A DNA stretch of 64,000 bases from Psychrobacter aestuarii (lineage in GTDB: Bacteria > Pseudomonadota > Gammaproteobacteria > Pseudomonadales > Moraxellaceae). The notes under the pieces are model-generated. The model searched no databases. It had not been told where the DNA came from and saw only the letters and a list, made by a program, of their open reading frames with translations. The stretch is from the NCBI RefSeq assembly GCF_904846035.1, contig NZ_CAJGYT010000001.1, positions 620,001-684,000 on the forward strand, given 5' to 3'. This document shows, piece by piece, positions 17,732 through 26,755 of the stretch; the stretch's first letter is position 1; each line of letters opens with the position of its first letter. A program made the translations under genes and the position numbers.

Positions 17732-18136
17732 TTAGTAGTTTTGCTCTTCAGAAACTTTGTCTTTCGCTTCAGCGTCAGCAGCGACATCGTTCGCGCCTTC
17801 AGCAACGTTGTTTGCGCCATCAGCAACGGCTTCAGCAGTGTTTTCTACTGCATTGTTAGCGCCTTCTGCGATTGCGTCACCAGCGTTTTCAGCAGCACCC
17901 GCAGCAACTGCGCCTGCAGTCTCTGCACTGTCAGCAACTTCTGCGCCAGCGTTTTGAGCTGCAGCTTCTGCATCAGCAGCAGCAGCTTGGGTGTTTGCAG
18001 CAGCGTCATCAGCTGCAGATTCTGCAGCTGCTTCAGTGTTGCCTGCATCCGCTTGCTCTTCAGTTTGTTGGCTACAAGCCGTAACTGCAAAAGTACCAGC
18101 AAGTACGCTAGCAAGTAACAAATGACGTTTTAACAT
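17732..18136 (-). CDS. Alanine-rich putative lipoprotein
   Basis: 134 residues starting MLKRHLLLASVLAG, a signal peptide with lipobox-like FAVTAC. The mature part is a low-complexity Ala/Glu/Asp/Asn-rich helix-prone tract with quasi-repeats of AEGANN and ENAGDAIAEGA types. It is acidic overall and should be tethered in the periplasm by a lipid-modified Cys. Such Ala-rich lipoproteins resemble in composition small envelope spacer proteins, but no homology is claimed. The ATG at 18136 has a GAGG ribosome site; an upstream in-frame start would spoil the signal peptide. Located between pgk and fba with its own terminator. Confidence 0.8.
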   Translation of the reverse strand: MLKRHLLLASVLAGTFAVTACSQQTEEQADAGNTEAAAESAADDAAANTQAAAADAEAAAQNAGAEVADSAETAGAVAAGAAENAGDAIAEGANNAVENTAEAVADGANNVAEGANDVAADAEAKDKVSEEQNY

Positions 18137-18432
18137 AGTCAACCTCGTGTAAATAATGCATGCCCTCTGCATGCTGGCGCTATTTTATAGCCAGTAAATC
18201 AGACATGCAATAATAATTTTTAGTATAAAATTTCATACCTGCGTAAAAATCATTGCTATTGTCAGTATGGCTATTCATCTTATTAGTATGGCTTCATAAT
18301 GTTGATACTATGACGCATACTGATATGGGCTAAATAGCGCTGCGCTCCTATAAATGGCGCAAAGCGACTGACAACGTGCTTATAGCCTATCGCAGTTAAT
18401 TGTCACTTGCTGTACGTATCGTGTTACCGAGT
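18137..18432. other. Intergenic region between pgk and lipoprotein gene
   Basis: 296 bases, no gene or RNA recognised. It is A+T-rich on the lipoprotein side and probably holds that gene's promoter. Confidence 0.4.
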
Positions 18433-19641
18433 TTATACTTGTAGTGCAGCAACGGCGGGTAATACCTTGCCTTCGACAAACTCTAAGAACGCGCCGCCAC
18501 CCGTTGACATGTAGCTGACGTCATCGGCGACATTGTACTTGTCAATCGCCGCGAGCGTATCACCGCCACCTGCGATGGAAAAGCCTGCGCTTTCTTTGAC
18601 CGCTTGTGCCAAAATCTCAGTACCTGCACCAAAGGCATCCACCTCAAACACACCGACAGGACCGTTCCAAAGAATGGTTTTGGCGTGGCAGATGGCATCG
18701 GCCAATACCGCGGCGCTCTTTGGTGCGATATCCAAAATCATATCATTGTCACCGATGGCATCGACCGCTTTGATGGTCGCCGTCGCGTCTTGCAAGGAGT
18801 GCGTAAAGTCTGAAAAATCAATCTCACTCTTATCCGCGACCACCACATATTCAGGCAATAAGATGTCGGTTTTGGTCATAATCTCGCGCGCGCTGTCAAT
18901 CAAGTCAGGCTCATACAAAGACGCGCCCACGCTGTGCCCTTTGGCCGCCAAGAAAGTATTGGCAATGCCGCCGCCGACGATGATTTGCTTGCACACTTCA
19001 GCCAGACTGTGCAGCACTTCAAGCTTGGTTGACACTTTTGAGCCGCCCACGATGGCGAGCATGGGCTGGGCTGGCGTTTCAAGCGCACGGCTTAGCGCGT
19101 CCAGCTCGGCGGCAAGCAGCAAGCCTGCACAAGCGCTCTTGCCTTCTTCACGCATGATGCGGGTCACGCCTTCTGTCGAGGCTTGCGCGCGATGCGCCGT
19201 ACCAAAGGCATCCATCACGAACACATCGCATAGGTCAGCGTATTTTTTGGCAAGGGTCGCGTCGTTTTTCTTCTCGCCTGCATTAAAGCGCACGTTTTCG
19301 AGCAATACCAGCTCGCCTGCGGCAATCTGTACGCCTTCGGTCAGATAGTCGCGGCTTAAGGTAACTGGGCTCTTTAGCTCTGTCGCCAGTGCGTCATTCA
19401 GATAATCAGCGACAGGGGCGAGCGAATACTTTTCTTCAAACTCGCCTTCGGTGGGGCGACCCAAATGCGAGCAGACAATGACCGCCGCGCCTTTTTCGAG
19501 CGCCAAGCGAATGGTGGGCAAACTTGCCTGCAAGCGTGCAGCACTGGTCACCTGCCCGTTTTTGATAGGCACATTCAAATCTTCACGAATCAGTACCACT
19601 TTGTTGTTTAGCGAAAGCTCACTCATACGCAAAAAATTCAT
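18433..19641 (-). CDS. pgk: Phosphoglycerate kinase
   Basis: 402 residues; cytoplasmic glycolytic kinase moving phosphate between 1,3-bisphosphoglycerate and ADP. Seen in order: substrate-binding [29 protein letters not shown], the hinge [12 protein letters not shown], and the nucleotide loop NGPVGVFE with the closing GGGDT and [10 protein letters not shown]. Length is normal. The ATG at 19641 has an AGGAGTGAGTC ribosome site; a second ATG five codons in is possible. fba lies downstream in the same direction, a common pairing, here broken by the lipoprotein gene. Confidence 0.97.
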   Translation of the reverse strand: MNFLRMSELSLNNKVVLIREDLNVPIKNGQVTSAARLQASLPTIRLALEKGAAVIVCSHLGRPTEGEFEEKYSLAPVADYLNDALATELKSPVTLSRDYLTEGVQIAAGELVLLENVRFNAGEKKNDATLAKKYADLCDVFVMDAFGTAHRAQASTEGVTRIMREEGKSACAGLLLAAELDALSRALETPAQPMLAIVGGSKVSTKLEVLHSLAEVCKQIIVGGGIANTFLAAKGHSVGASLYEPDLIDSAREIMTKTDILLPEYVVVADKSEIDFSDFTHSLQDATATIKAVDAIGDNDMILDIAPKSAAVLADAICHAKTILWNGPVGVFEVDAFGAGTEILAQAVKESAGFSIAGGGDTLAAIDKYNVADDVSYMSTGGGAFLEFVEGKVLPAVAALQV

Positions 19642-19892
19642 GACTCACTCCTATTATAGACATCGATAGAATAAAAAATTGGCGGCACAGGCGATAGTGA
19701 TGCCCGATACACAGTCGCGCGTGAGTGTAGCACAGCCATAGATTTTGCGGTAAAAATATCGCCATTTACCGCCCAGACGGTGTCACTTGCGCGTTGTAAC
19801 ATTTCGTGGTGGCAACCGCTGCCCTATACTTTTACTATAGACAGTCACAACAACGATTGATAAAAAATTGCTTAATATTAAAGGATAAGACA

Positions 19893-20222
19893 ATGACCGA
19901 TAACAATAATGATGCCCGCCAGCGCCTATTGGCACTCAAAGAAGAATACCGCACGCGTATCGACGCCATCGAAGACCATATTCAAAACCCGCAAGACGAC
20001 TTAAACGAACATTGGGAAGACCAAGCCATCTCCTATCGCCAAAACGACATGCGTAAAAACCTGCAAGCAGAAGCGCAGCAAAATCTGGTGTATGTGGACA
20101 ATGCCTTGAGCCGTATCGAAAATGGCACCTATGGCGAATGCGAAGTGTGCGGTGAAGCCATTGAGCCGCAGCGCCTAGAAGCCGTCCCTTATGCAACCCT
20201 GTGCATGCAGCACGCTGAATAA
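19893..20222 (+). CDS. DksA/TraR-type zinc finger protein
   Basis: 109 residues: a long N-terminal coiled-coil-like helix (about 5-78) and a C-terminal zinc finger with C83, C86, C104 and H107. The last ligand pair is C-x2-H rather than C-x2-C. It is shorter than DksA (about 150) and the coil tip lacks a clear DxxDxA motif, so it is more like the small YbiI/TraR-like members that may touch the RNA polymerase secondary channel. The ATG at 19893 has AAGGA upstream; an earlier in-frame ATG at 19806 does not fit the family. A terminator follows directly. Confidence 0.85.
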   Translation: MTDNNNDARQRLLALKEEYRTRIDAIEDHIQNPQDDLNEHWEDQAISYRQNDMRKNLQAEAQQNLVYVDNALSRIENGTYGECEVCGEAIEPQRLEAVPYATLCMQHAE

Positions 20223-20247
20223 ACGCCTATCCATATATTTAATAATA

Positions 20248-20275
20248 AGCGCCTATCCATGAGGCGCTTTTTTTG
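20248..20275 (+). terminator. Terminator of the DksA-like gene
   Basis: AAGCGCC / GGCGCTT stem, 9-base loop, T-run, 26 bases past the stop codon. Confidence 0.9.
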
Positions 20276-20292
20276 TGCTGGGCACTATGCTA

Positions 20293-20958
20293 CTACGACT
20301 TGGCACCCAGCTTTGCTAAAGCGCTTTGCCATTCTGCGCAGCGCGCAGCAATCTTGTCAGCGGGCAAATCCATGACATCGCCGACCACCGCCACATAACG
20401 TATCGGCAGACCTGTAAGCGACGATACGTTATGCGGGGTCAAGCCACCAATCACACAAATCGGCATGCCTGTTGCGCAGCCATCCGCGAGCGCTTCTCTA
20501 CTGATGGTCGCCGCATTCGGCTTGGTCGTTGAGGCAAAAATCGCACCCATCGCCGCATAATCTGCGCCCGCCGCTTGCGCGTCTTTTACCAAGTCCGCGT
20601 CGCCATGACAGGTGCGACCAATGATTTGCCCTTTTGCCAGCTGGGCTTTTGCCTCACGGACACTGCCGTCTTGCTGTCCAAGATGCACACCGACGCCCAG
20701 CTGTTTTGCCAAGTCCATATCATCGTTCATGACCACAGGGACATTATACTGCTTAGCAAGGGCAACCATTGCTTTGGCTTCAGCGTACAGCTGTGCTTGC
20801 CCATCAGCCTGCGCCAAGACTTGTTTGCGGCGTATTTGTAACAGACCGACCACCTGCGTAGCAAAGGCGGCTTTAAGCTTTTGCAGCAACACATCAAGCG
20901 GGTCATCGTTGGTCAATAGATACAGCATTGGGGCTGCTGGTGGATGCGGCTGGGTCAT
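20293..20958 (-). CDS. thiE: Thiamine-phosphate synthase
   Basis: 221 residues, TIM-barrel enzyme joining HMP pyrophosphate and thiazole phosphate to give thiamine phosphate. Motifs are VVMNDDMDLA, VGVHLGQQDGS, the phosphate loop GAIFASTTKPNA and VIGGLTPHN. The usual QLRDK reads QIRRKQV, so one pyrophosphate-contacting position is changed. No TPP riboswitch (no CTGAGA box) is seen upstream, where the pbpG gene and its terminator lie. It stands alone rather than with other thi genes. Confidence 0.88.
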   Translation of the reverse strand: MTQPHPPAAPMLYLLTNDDPLDVLLQKLKAAFATQVVGLLQIRRKQVLAQADGQAQLYAEAKAMVALAKQYNVPVVMNDDMDLAKQLGVGVHLGQQDGSVREAKAQLAKGQIIGRTCHGDADLVKDAQAAGADYAAMGAIFASTTKPNAATISREALADGCATGMPICVIGGLTPHNVSSLTGLPIRYVAVVGDVMDLPADKIAARCAEWQSALAKLGAKS

Positions 20959-21000
20959 AGCAAGATTCTTTTATGGTTAATGGCAATAAAGCGCGGCAAT

Positions 21001-21035
21001 AAAAAAGACCGTTATGGCAATAACAGTCTTTTTTT
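21001..21035 (-). terminator. Terminator of pbpG
   Basis: AAAAAAGAC-GTTA / TAAC-GTCTTTTTT stem with a short loop, 15 bases past the pbpG stop; symmetrical A/T runs. Confidence 0.85.
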
Positions 21036-21050
21036 AAAGCTTACACTGAC

Positions 21051-22103
21051 TTATACCGTACGGCGCGTCGCCAAACTGGTTAGGATATTTTTGGCATCGC
21101 CCCAGCGGGTGGCTGAGCTGTTCGCACCTAGGATAACAATGATGGCAGGGCGGTTGTTGACGCGGGTTTCCATCACCACGCAGCGACCTGCTTCGTTAAT
21201 AAAGCCTGTTTTTGACAAGCCAATTGGGTAATCGCCTGAGCGTACTAGGCTGCTGGTGTTGTTGGCTTTGTACACGCGGTTGCCGCTTGAGTAGTTTGAC
21301 ACATAAAAGTCATAGCTTTTGGTGGTCGAAAAACGGCGAATCACGTCATAGTTGCCCGCAGCGCGTACCATTTTGACAAGGTCATTTGGTGAGGCGACAT
21401 TGCGCTTATCTAAGCCTGTTGGGTCACCAAAGAAAGCGCTGGTCATGCCAAGCGATTGCGCTTTGCGGTTCATATCACGGATAAAGGCATTGTAACCGCC
21501 TGGATAATTGCGCGATAGGCTCTTAGCGGCTGGGTTTTCTGATTTCATAAGTGCCATCAGCAAAAGCTCAGCACGGTTCATGCGGTCGCCTGATTTGAGA
21601 TTTGAGCTGGCACGTTTTGGACCTACAAAGTCTTCGGGGTCAAGCGTAATCTCTTCACGCATATCAAGGTTGGCGTCTAGGACGACCATCGCGGTCATCA
21701 GCTTACTGATACTGGCGATAGGACGCGCCACATCAGCACTTTTTTCGTAAAGCGCTTCGCCTGTTTCGGCATCAATCACCGCTACGCTACGCGAATCGGC
21801 ACTGATAGGAATCATATTGCTGCTGCCAAAACTGCCACGGTAAGTGGTTTTGTATGTATTGGCGCTGTTGGTATTGGTGATGTTGGTGGTGCCATAACCA
21901 GAATCTACTGAGCGAATGCTTGAGCTGCCACTGCTGCTGTACATAATGTTACGTGCTTCTGACAGACCGTTCGCGCCGCCCCAACCGATACGTGCGCTGC
22001 TGTCTGCGCCATTAATAGTAAGTCCCGCCTGTGCAAGGCTGCCTAGGCTCAAGGACATCATAGCAGCAAACAGTTGCTGCTTCGTTAATGGTAGATATTT
22101 CAT
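21051..22103 (-). CDS. pbpG: D-alanyl-D-alanine endopeptidase (PBP7/8 family)
   Basis: 350 residues, exported, S11 family serine peptidase that cuts peptidoglycan cross-links. A signal peptide (MKYLPLTKQQLF...SLAQA) is followed by a Ser/Asn/Gly-rich stretch (about 30-85). The three penicillin-binding motifs are S-x-x-K as SISK, S-x-N as SEN and K-T-G as SKTG. The LGANSSATRWGDAKNIL ending fits PbpG rather than DacA (no long C-terminal domain). The start at 22103 has GGGGGAAGC upstream; a further in-frame ATG at 22118 lacks one. Monocistronic with its own terminator. Confidence 0.9.
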   Translation of the reverse strand: MKYLPLTKQQLFAAMMSLSLGSLAQAGLTINGADSSARIGWGGANGLSEARNIMYSSSGSSSIRSVDSGYGTTNITNTNSANTYKTTYRGSFGSSNMIPISADSRSVAVIDAETGEALYEKSADVARPIASISKLMTAMVVLDANLDMREEITLDPEDFVGPKRASSNLKSGDRMNRAELLLMALMKSENPAAKSLSRNYPGGYNAFIRDMNRKAQSLGMTSAFFGDPTGLDKRNVASPNDLVKMVRAAGNYDVIRRFSTTKSYDFYVSNYSSGNRVYKANNTSSLVRSGDYPIGLSKTGFINEAGRCVVMETRVNNRPAIIVILGANSSATRWGDAKNILTSLATRRTV

Positions 22104-22525
22104 GCTTCCCCCGCTCATATTTCCGCGGCAACAAGGTACATATTGTCGCGATGAGGTGATTACGTTGCGATTTTAAGTGCTTTGTAGGTAGTCGTACAAG
22201 GTTTTTGTACTTTTAGTGTATCATGGTTTGTATTTAAGTTTAGTGTACGAAGCGGTTATCATAGAGTTTTTTCATCCTTGTTCAAACTTTATTACATTCC
22301 CTTATGTTTTGGACAATCTTGCTTAACACTATAGCAATATATAATATTCAAACACCTTTTGCAGCATATTGACGCAAAATAAGCGGCTTTTTTTCAATGA
22401 TTTATCCAAATATGGTCATAAAAGCGTGTATCAATAAGTCCCCATCTTCCCCGTAACTGCGTTACACTAATGATATGGTCGGTGGCGGATGCTGCTGTCA
22501 TTGAACAGTGATGAAGAGTGAGATT
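22104..22525. other. Divergent intergenic region pbpG / gacA-type regulator
   Basis: 422 bases without a gene. A possible sigma-70 promoter toward the regulator has TTGCTT (22319-22324) and TATAAT (22340-22345), but the 15-base spacer is short. A weak inverted pair GTACAA / TTGTAC lies near 22190-22210. No RNA gene was recognised. Confidence 0.35.
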
Positions 22526-23161
22526 ATGATTCGAGTGTTGGTGGTTGATGACCACGATTTGGTACGTATGGGTATCAGCCGAATGCTGGCAGACAGTGAT
22601 GATATCGAGGTGGTCGGTGAGGCAGACAGTGGCGATATGGCCATCAAACTTGCCAAGCAGTTGAGCCCCGATGTGGTACTGCTGGATGTCAATATGCCCA
22701 ATATTGGCGGGCTTGAGGCGACCAAGCGCTTGGTGCAATTGGATATGGGTATTAAAATTTTAGCGGTCAGCAGTATGGCAAGCCAGCCCTACCCATCGAT
22801 GCTGCTAAAGGCAGGGGCAAACGGCTATATCACTAAGGGCACGCCACTTGATGAGATGATACGTGCGATTAAAAAGCTGTATCAAGGCGGGCGTTATTTT
22901 AGTCAAGATGTCGCCGAACAGCTCGCTGAGGTACTGCTCTCAGACAATGCAGGCTCGCCTTTTGATCTGTTAAGCGACCGCGAAAAACAGGTGGCGATGA
23001 TGGTGGTCAACTGCCAAAGTCCGCAGCAAATCGCAGACCAACTGTTTGTCAGTGTAAAAACCATCAATACCTATCGCTACCGTATTTATGAAAAAGTGGG
23101 CGTCGATAGCGATGTAAAACTCACGCATATGGCCATTCGTCACGGACTCATTCAGCCATAA
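22526..23161 (+). CDS. GacA/UvrY-type NarL-FixJ response regulator
   Basis: 211 residues. The receiver domain (1-120) has the acidic pocket VVDDH, phospho-acceptor D54 in VLLDVNMP, and K in ITKGTPLDE. A LuxR-type helix-turn-helix (about 145-205) has LSDREKQVAMMVV and SVKTINTYRYRIYEKVGV. It matches the length and layout of GacA, which in other gammaproteobacteria switches on small regulatory RNAs that titrate CsrA. A GacS partner is not in the window. The ATG at 22526 (MIRVLVVDDH) has AGAGTGAGATT upstream. pilS and pilR follow on the same strand. Confidence 0.87.
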   Translation: MIRVLVVDDHDLVRMGISRMLADSDDIEVVGEADSGDMAIKLAKQLSPDVVLLDVNMPNIGGLEATKRLVQLDMGIKILAVSSMASQPYPSMLLKAGANGYITKGTPLDEMIRAIKKLYQGGRYFSQDVAEQLAEVLLSDNAGSPFDLLSDREKQVAMMVVNCQSPQQIADQLFVSVKTINTYRYRIYEKVGVDSDVKLTHMAIRHGLIQP

Positions 23162-23205
23162 TCACAATGCCTTATGAGCACTCACCCCAATAGGATGACG
23201 CTTTG

Positions 23206-24957
23206 ATGAAATCGGCCACCTCCCCCATCAACGATGCCATCTTAGGCTACTTACAGCGCGCCGACACCCTGCCTCGACCCCAGCTCAGAAAGCTGGGACT
23301 GATTTATAGCAGCTATCGCGTGGCGGTCAGCCTGTTTTTTGTGATGATGGGCTACGTCTCTGTCAAAGCGGACAGTAACTTTTTGCTGGTCACGCTATTG
23401 CAGCAGGCTGCATTGCTGTTTTATGTATTGCTCAGTGTCATTTTATTTGCGCTGTTTTTGGTGGTCACCAAGCGGCCATGGCACCAGTTGGCATTTGGGC
23501 TTGGGCTGGATGTGATTATTCTAAGCCTACTGCTGTATACCAATGGCGCGCCCGATTTGCAGCTGACCATGCTGTATATGGTGGTGGTGGCGGCAAGTTT
23601 TATGCTGCTGCACGGCACGCAAGCGCTGATTATCACGCTGCTCGCCATTATTTTGGTCATTTATCAGCAGTTTTTTTATGCGATTGCCAACAGTATGAGC
23701 CTGACCAATTTGGGCGATGCGCTACTCATGTCGGCAAGTTTTTTGGCGGTCGGGTTTTTAAGCTGGTCGGTCTCTCAGCGCTTGGTACACGTCGAGCGTA
23801 TGGCGCTACAGCACGCAGAAGAGGTGGAGCGCCTAAATACAATCAACCAAGAAGTCATCAGCCAGATGCTAAACGGGGTGATGGTGCTAGAGTGTGGCCG
23901 CGTGGTGATGGCCAATACCGCCGCCTATCAGCTCTTGGGCATCAGCGACCATCACGAAGATATGCCACAGGATGCGCCCACAAATGAGCGCCGCTGGTAT
24001 CAAAAAAAAGTCATTACAGACAATCTTGACCCCTTAGCGGCGTTTCAAGCGCAATTGCAAGAGCAGCACGACACGTTATATCAAGGGTTTTCAGCGGTGC
24101 CGTACGGGCAGTCGCGCGCCTTTGTGTACGAGCCTCCTTATAGCATTCAAGAGACGGCTGCCAGCAAGATACGGGTGCAAGTCATCCCGCTCAAAGACCG
24201 CAGCCAGCTGATACTGCTTGAGGACTTGCGCCGCGAGCAGGCCCAAGCGCAGCAGCTCAAGCTTGCCGCCCTTGGGCAGCTGACCGCCAGTATCGCGCAT
24301 GAGATTCGTAACCCACTCGCCGCCATTTCACAAGCCAGCCAGCTATTGATGGAAGATGTGACTGAGCTTGAGGAGACCGAGACGCCTATGGGCATGGCGA
24401 TGGCGGCTAACTTTGAGCTGTATGAGATGATTTTTGGTCAAACCAAGCGCGTCAACCGCATCATCGAGGATGTGTTAAAGCTCTCCAAACAGCAGCCGCC
24501 CAAGCAGCAGCGTATTGATTTGTCCTTGTGGCTGCCTGAATTTTTAAAAAATTATTTTACAGGGCATGATGTGTTTTTGCGCTGCAAACTGTGCCCCAGC
24601 ATACAGTTTGATACCCATCAGCTTGAGCAAGTATTGATTAATTTGATTAACAATGGGCTGCGCTACAGCAGCTATGCCCACCCTCATGCGTGTGTGGAAA
24701 TCGAAACCTATTGCCAGCAGAACGATGTTATAATCGACATCCTAGATGACGGCGCGGGCATACGCCCTCAAGACGTTGAGCAGCTTTTTCATCCTTTTTT
24801 TACCACCGATAAAGCAGGCACAGGACTGGGACTGTATTTGTCGCAAGCCTTTTGTGAAGCCAATCACGCGCGCCTGCTGTACGTGACAGAGCATGAAAAA
24901 ACCTGCTTTCGCCTGTTGATACCGACGGCAGGCTATCAAGTAGACATTCACACCTAG
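23206..24957 (+). CDS. pilS: Sensor histidine kinase PilS
   Basis: 583 residues. About six hydrophobic segments span residues 30-195 and form the membrane domain typical of PilS. A PAS-like region follows (about 205-330), then HisKA with the phospho-acceptor His in TASIAHEIRNPLAAISQ, and an HATPase with N box LINNGLRYS, G1 DDGAGI and G2 KAGTGLGLYLS. PilS phosphorylates PilR to control type IV pilin transcription. The start is ATG 23206 with AGGATGACGC upstream. It lies 45 bases after the GacA-type gene and 143 bases before pilR. Confidence 0.92.
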   Translation: MKSATSPINDAILGYLQRADTLPRPQLRKLGLIYSSYRVAVSLFFVMMGYVSVKADSNFLLVTLLQQAALLFYVLLSVILFALFLVVTKRPWHQLAFGLGLDVIILSLLLYTNGAPDLQLTMLYMVVVAASFMLLHGTQALIITLLAIILVIYQQFFYAIANSMSLTNLGDALLMSASFLAVGFLSWSVSQRLVHVERMALQHAEEVERLNTINQEVISQMLNGVMVLECGRVVMANTAAYQLLGISDHHEDMPQDAPTNERRWYQKKVITDNLDPLAAFQAQLQEQHDTLYQGFSAVPYGQSRAFVYEPPYSIQETAASKIRVQVIPLKDRSQLILLEDLRREQAQAQQLKLAALGQLTASIAHEIRNPLAAISQASQLLMEDVTELEETETPMGMAMAANFELYEMIFGQTKRVNRIIEDVLKLSKQQPPKQQRIDLSLWLPEFLKNYFTGHDVFLRCKLCPSIQFDTHQLEQVLINLINNGLRYSSYAHPHACVEIETYCQQNDVIIDILDDGAGIRPQDVEQLFHPFFTTDKAGTGLGLYLSQAFCEANHARLLYVTEHEKTCFRLLIPTAGYQVDIHT

Positions 24958-25100
24958 CACATACTGCCTATCACAGCGCAGTTGCAGCCGCCGCTACGTC
25001 TGCTATGCTAAAGGTGACAACAACAATAAACGACAAACCGCAATACACATGACATCTGCACGCAGGCGGGTGTCATCGTGATGGGCACTATGGGGTGATT

Positions 25101-26720
25101 ATGACAGCAACAGCATTGGTGGTTGATGATGAGGTGGATTTGTGCCGTTTGATGCAAATCACACTGACCAAAATGGGCATCAAAAGTGATGTCGCCTATA
25201 CCCTAACCCAAGCGCGCGAGTATTTAGAAGACAAAAGCTATGACTTTTGCTTGACCGATTTAAAGCTGCCTGATGGCTCGGGACTGGAGCTGGTGCAACA
25301 AATCAGCGGCAGCCGTACCCCTGTTGCGGTGATTACCGCGCATGGAAGCATGGACTTGGCGATTGAGGCGCTTAAGCTTGGCGCTTTTGATTTTGTCAAT
25401 AAACCCCTTGAGCTGCCTCGCTTGCGACAATTGGTCGAAAATGCGCTGAAGGTGGCGGCGCAAGCAACCGCTGAAACTGCCCCCAATACCCGCACCCCCG
25501 AACAGGTGCTGCTCGATGAGCGCTTAATCGGACAGTCTGCGGTTATGGTGCAGCTAAAAACAACCATCTTAAAGCTGGCGCGCTCGCAAGCGCCCGTGTT
25601 TTTATCTGGAGCATCCGGCACGGGTAAAGAGGTGGTGGCGCGTTTGATACACGATTTAAGCCCTCGCCGCGAGCACAGTTTTGTGCCTGTCAACTGCGGC
25701 GCGATTCCCTCCGAGCTCATGGAGTCGGAGTTTTTTGGGCATAAAAAAGGCAGCTTTACTGGTGCGGTGACGGACAAGCAAGGACTGTTTCAGCAGGCGA
25801 ACGGTGGCACGCTGTTTTTGGATGAGGTGGCGGATTTGCCGCTTGCCATGCAAGTCAAGCTCCTGCGCGCCATTCAAGAAAAAAGCGTACGCGCTATCGG
25901 GGACACCAAAGAAGTCGCGGTCGATATTCGCATCTTGTCGGCCACGCACAAAGACTTAGCGCAGCTGGTACAGGTGGGCGCGTTTCGACAAGATTTGTAT
26001 TATCGCATCAACGTTATTGAGCTGTCTTTGCCCGCCCTACATGCAAGGCAAGAGGACATTCCCGCCCTTGCGCAACATTTTTTGGCGCTGATTGCCAAAG
26101 AATGGCAATTAGAGAGTCTCTTTACCCTCACGCCCGCCGCCTACCAACGTTTGCGCCAGCATGAGTTTGCAGGCAATGTGCGTGAGCTGCGCAATATCTT
26201 GGAGCGCGCCATCACACTGGCAGAAGATTCAGAGATTGACGTTTCGCATTTGGGTCTGTCAACGCCTGTAGCGCCTGAACGCAATAATACAGCGGATATG
26301 ACAGAAGCCACCGAAGCGACCGAGACTGCCCGCAGCGTACCATTTGAAGAGCCTGTCCTTGCAGTCACAGGCAAACATGCGGTGTCCGCTGCCGTAAATT
26401 TGCACCCCTATCGTACCAACAGCCAGCCATACCCGTCAGCCATCTCGTCTTTGGCCCACCCGCCTTTGCACGCGCCTGCGAGCGAGGCGTCATATAACGA
26501 TGATGATGCAGCGTCTGAATCCGCATCGTCCACTACTGAGCTGCCACAAAAAGGGTTGGAAGCCTATCTGCAAGAACAAGAAAAGCGCTTGATTATCACA
26601 GCGCTAAAACAAACCGACTGGAACAAAACACAAGCGGCAGAGCTCTTGGGCACGACCTTTCGCTCATTACGCTATCGTATGAAAAAGCTCAATATCGATG
26701 ACGGTCGCTACGATGATTGA
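25101..26720 (+). CDS. pilR: Sigma-54-dependent response regulator PilR
   Basis: 539 residues. Receiver domain with D53 in FCLTDLKLPDG; central AAA+ sigma-54 activator domain with Walker A GASGTGKEVVARLIHD, the sigma-54 loop KGSFTGA (GSFTGA, as common in PilR), Walker B GTLFLDEVADLPL and the arginine finger region; and a C-terminal Fis-type helix-turn-helix (about 490-535, TQAAELLGTTFRSLRYRMKK). PilR with phosphate activates the sigma-54 promoter of pilA. A low-complexity linker of about 95 residues (389-485) before the HTH is unusually long. Start ATG 25101 has GGGGTGATT upstream. Confidence 0.93.
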   Translation: MTATALVVDDEVDLCRLMQITLTKMGIKSDVAYTLTQAREYLEDKSYDFCLTDLKLPDGSGLELVQQISGSRTPVAVITAHGSMDLAIEALKLGAFDFVNKPLELPRLRQLVENALKVAAQATAETAPNTRTPEQVLLDERLIGQSAVMVQLKTTILKLARSQAPVFLSGASGTGKEVVARLIHDLSPRREHSFVPVNCGAIPSELMESEFFGHKKGSFTGAVTDKQGLFQQANGGTLFLDEVADLPLAMQVKLLRAIQEKSVRAIGDTKEVAVDIRILSATHKDLAQLVQVGAFRQDLYYRINVIELSLPALHARQEDIPALAQHFLALIAKEWQLESLFTLTPAAYQRLRQHEFAGNVRELRNILERAITLAEDSEIDVSHLGLSTPVAPERNNTADMTEATEATETARSVPFEEPVLAVTGKHAVSAAVNLHPYRTNSQPYPSAISSLAHPPLHAPASEASYNDDDAASESASSTTELPQKGLEAYLQEQEKRLIITALKQTDWNKTQAAELLGTTFRSLRYRMKKLNIDDGRYDD

Positions 26721-26755
26721 TAGCGACCGCGCTTGTTTGACCGCCGCTATTTTTT
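26720..26755. terminator. Possible terminator between pilR and ctp
   Basis: ATAGCG / CGCTAT arms with a 19-base loop and five T residues, in the 26-base gap between convergent genes and overlapping the ctp stop codon. Weak stem. Confidence 0.4.

Noticed and set aside
17741-18118. Cys/Ser-rich frame opposite the lipoprotein gene
   Set aside because: Product of reading the Ala-rich low-complexity gene backwards; no start signals.
20959-21000. TPP riboswitch upstream of thiE
   Set aside because: The CTGAGA and related conserved boxes are absent and the space is too small.
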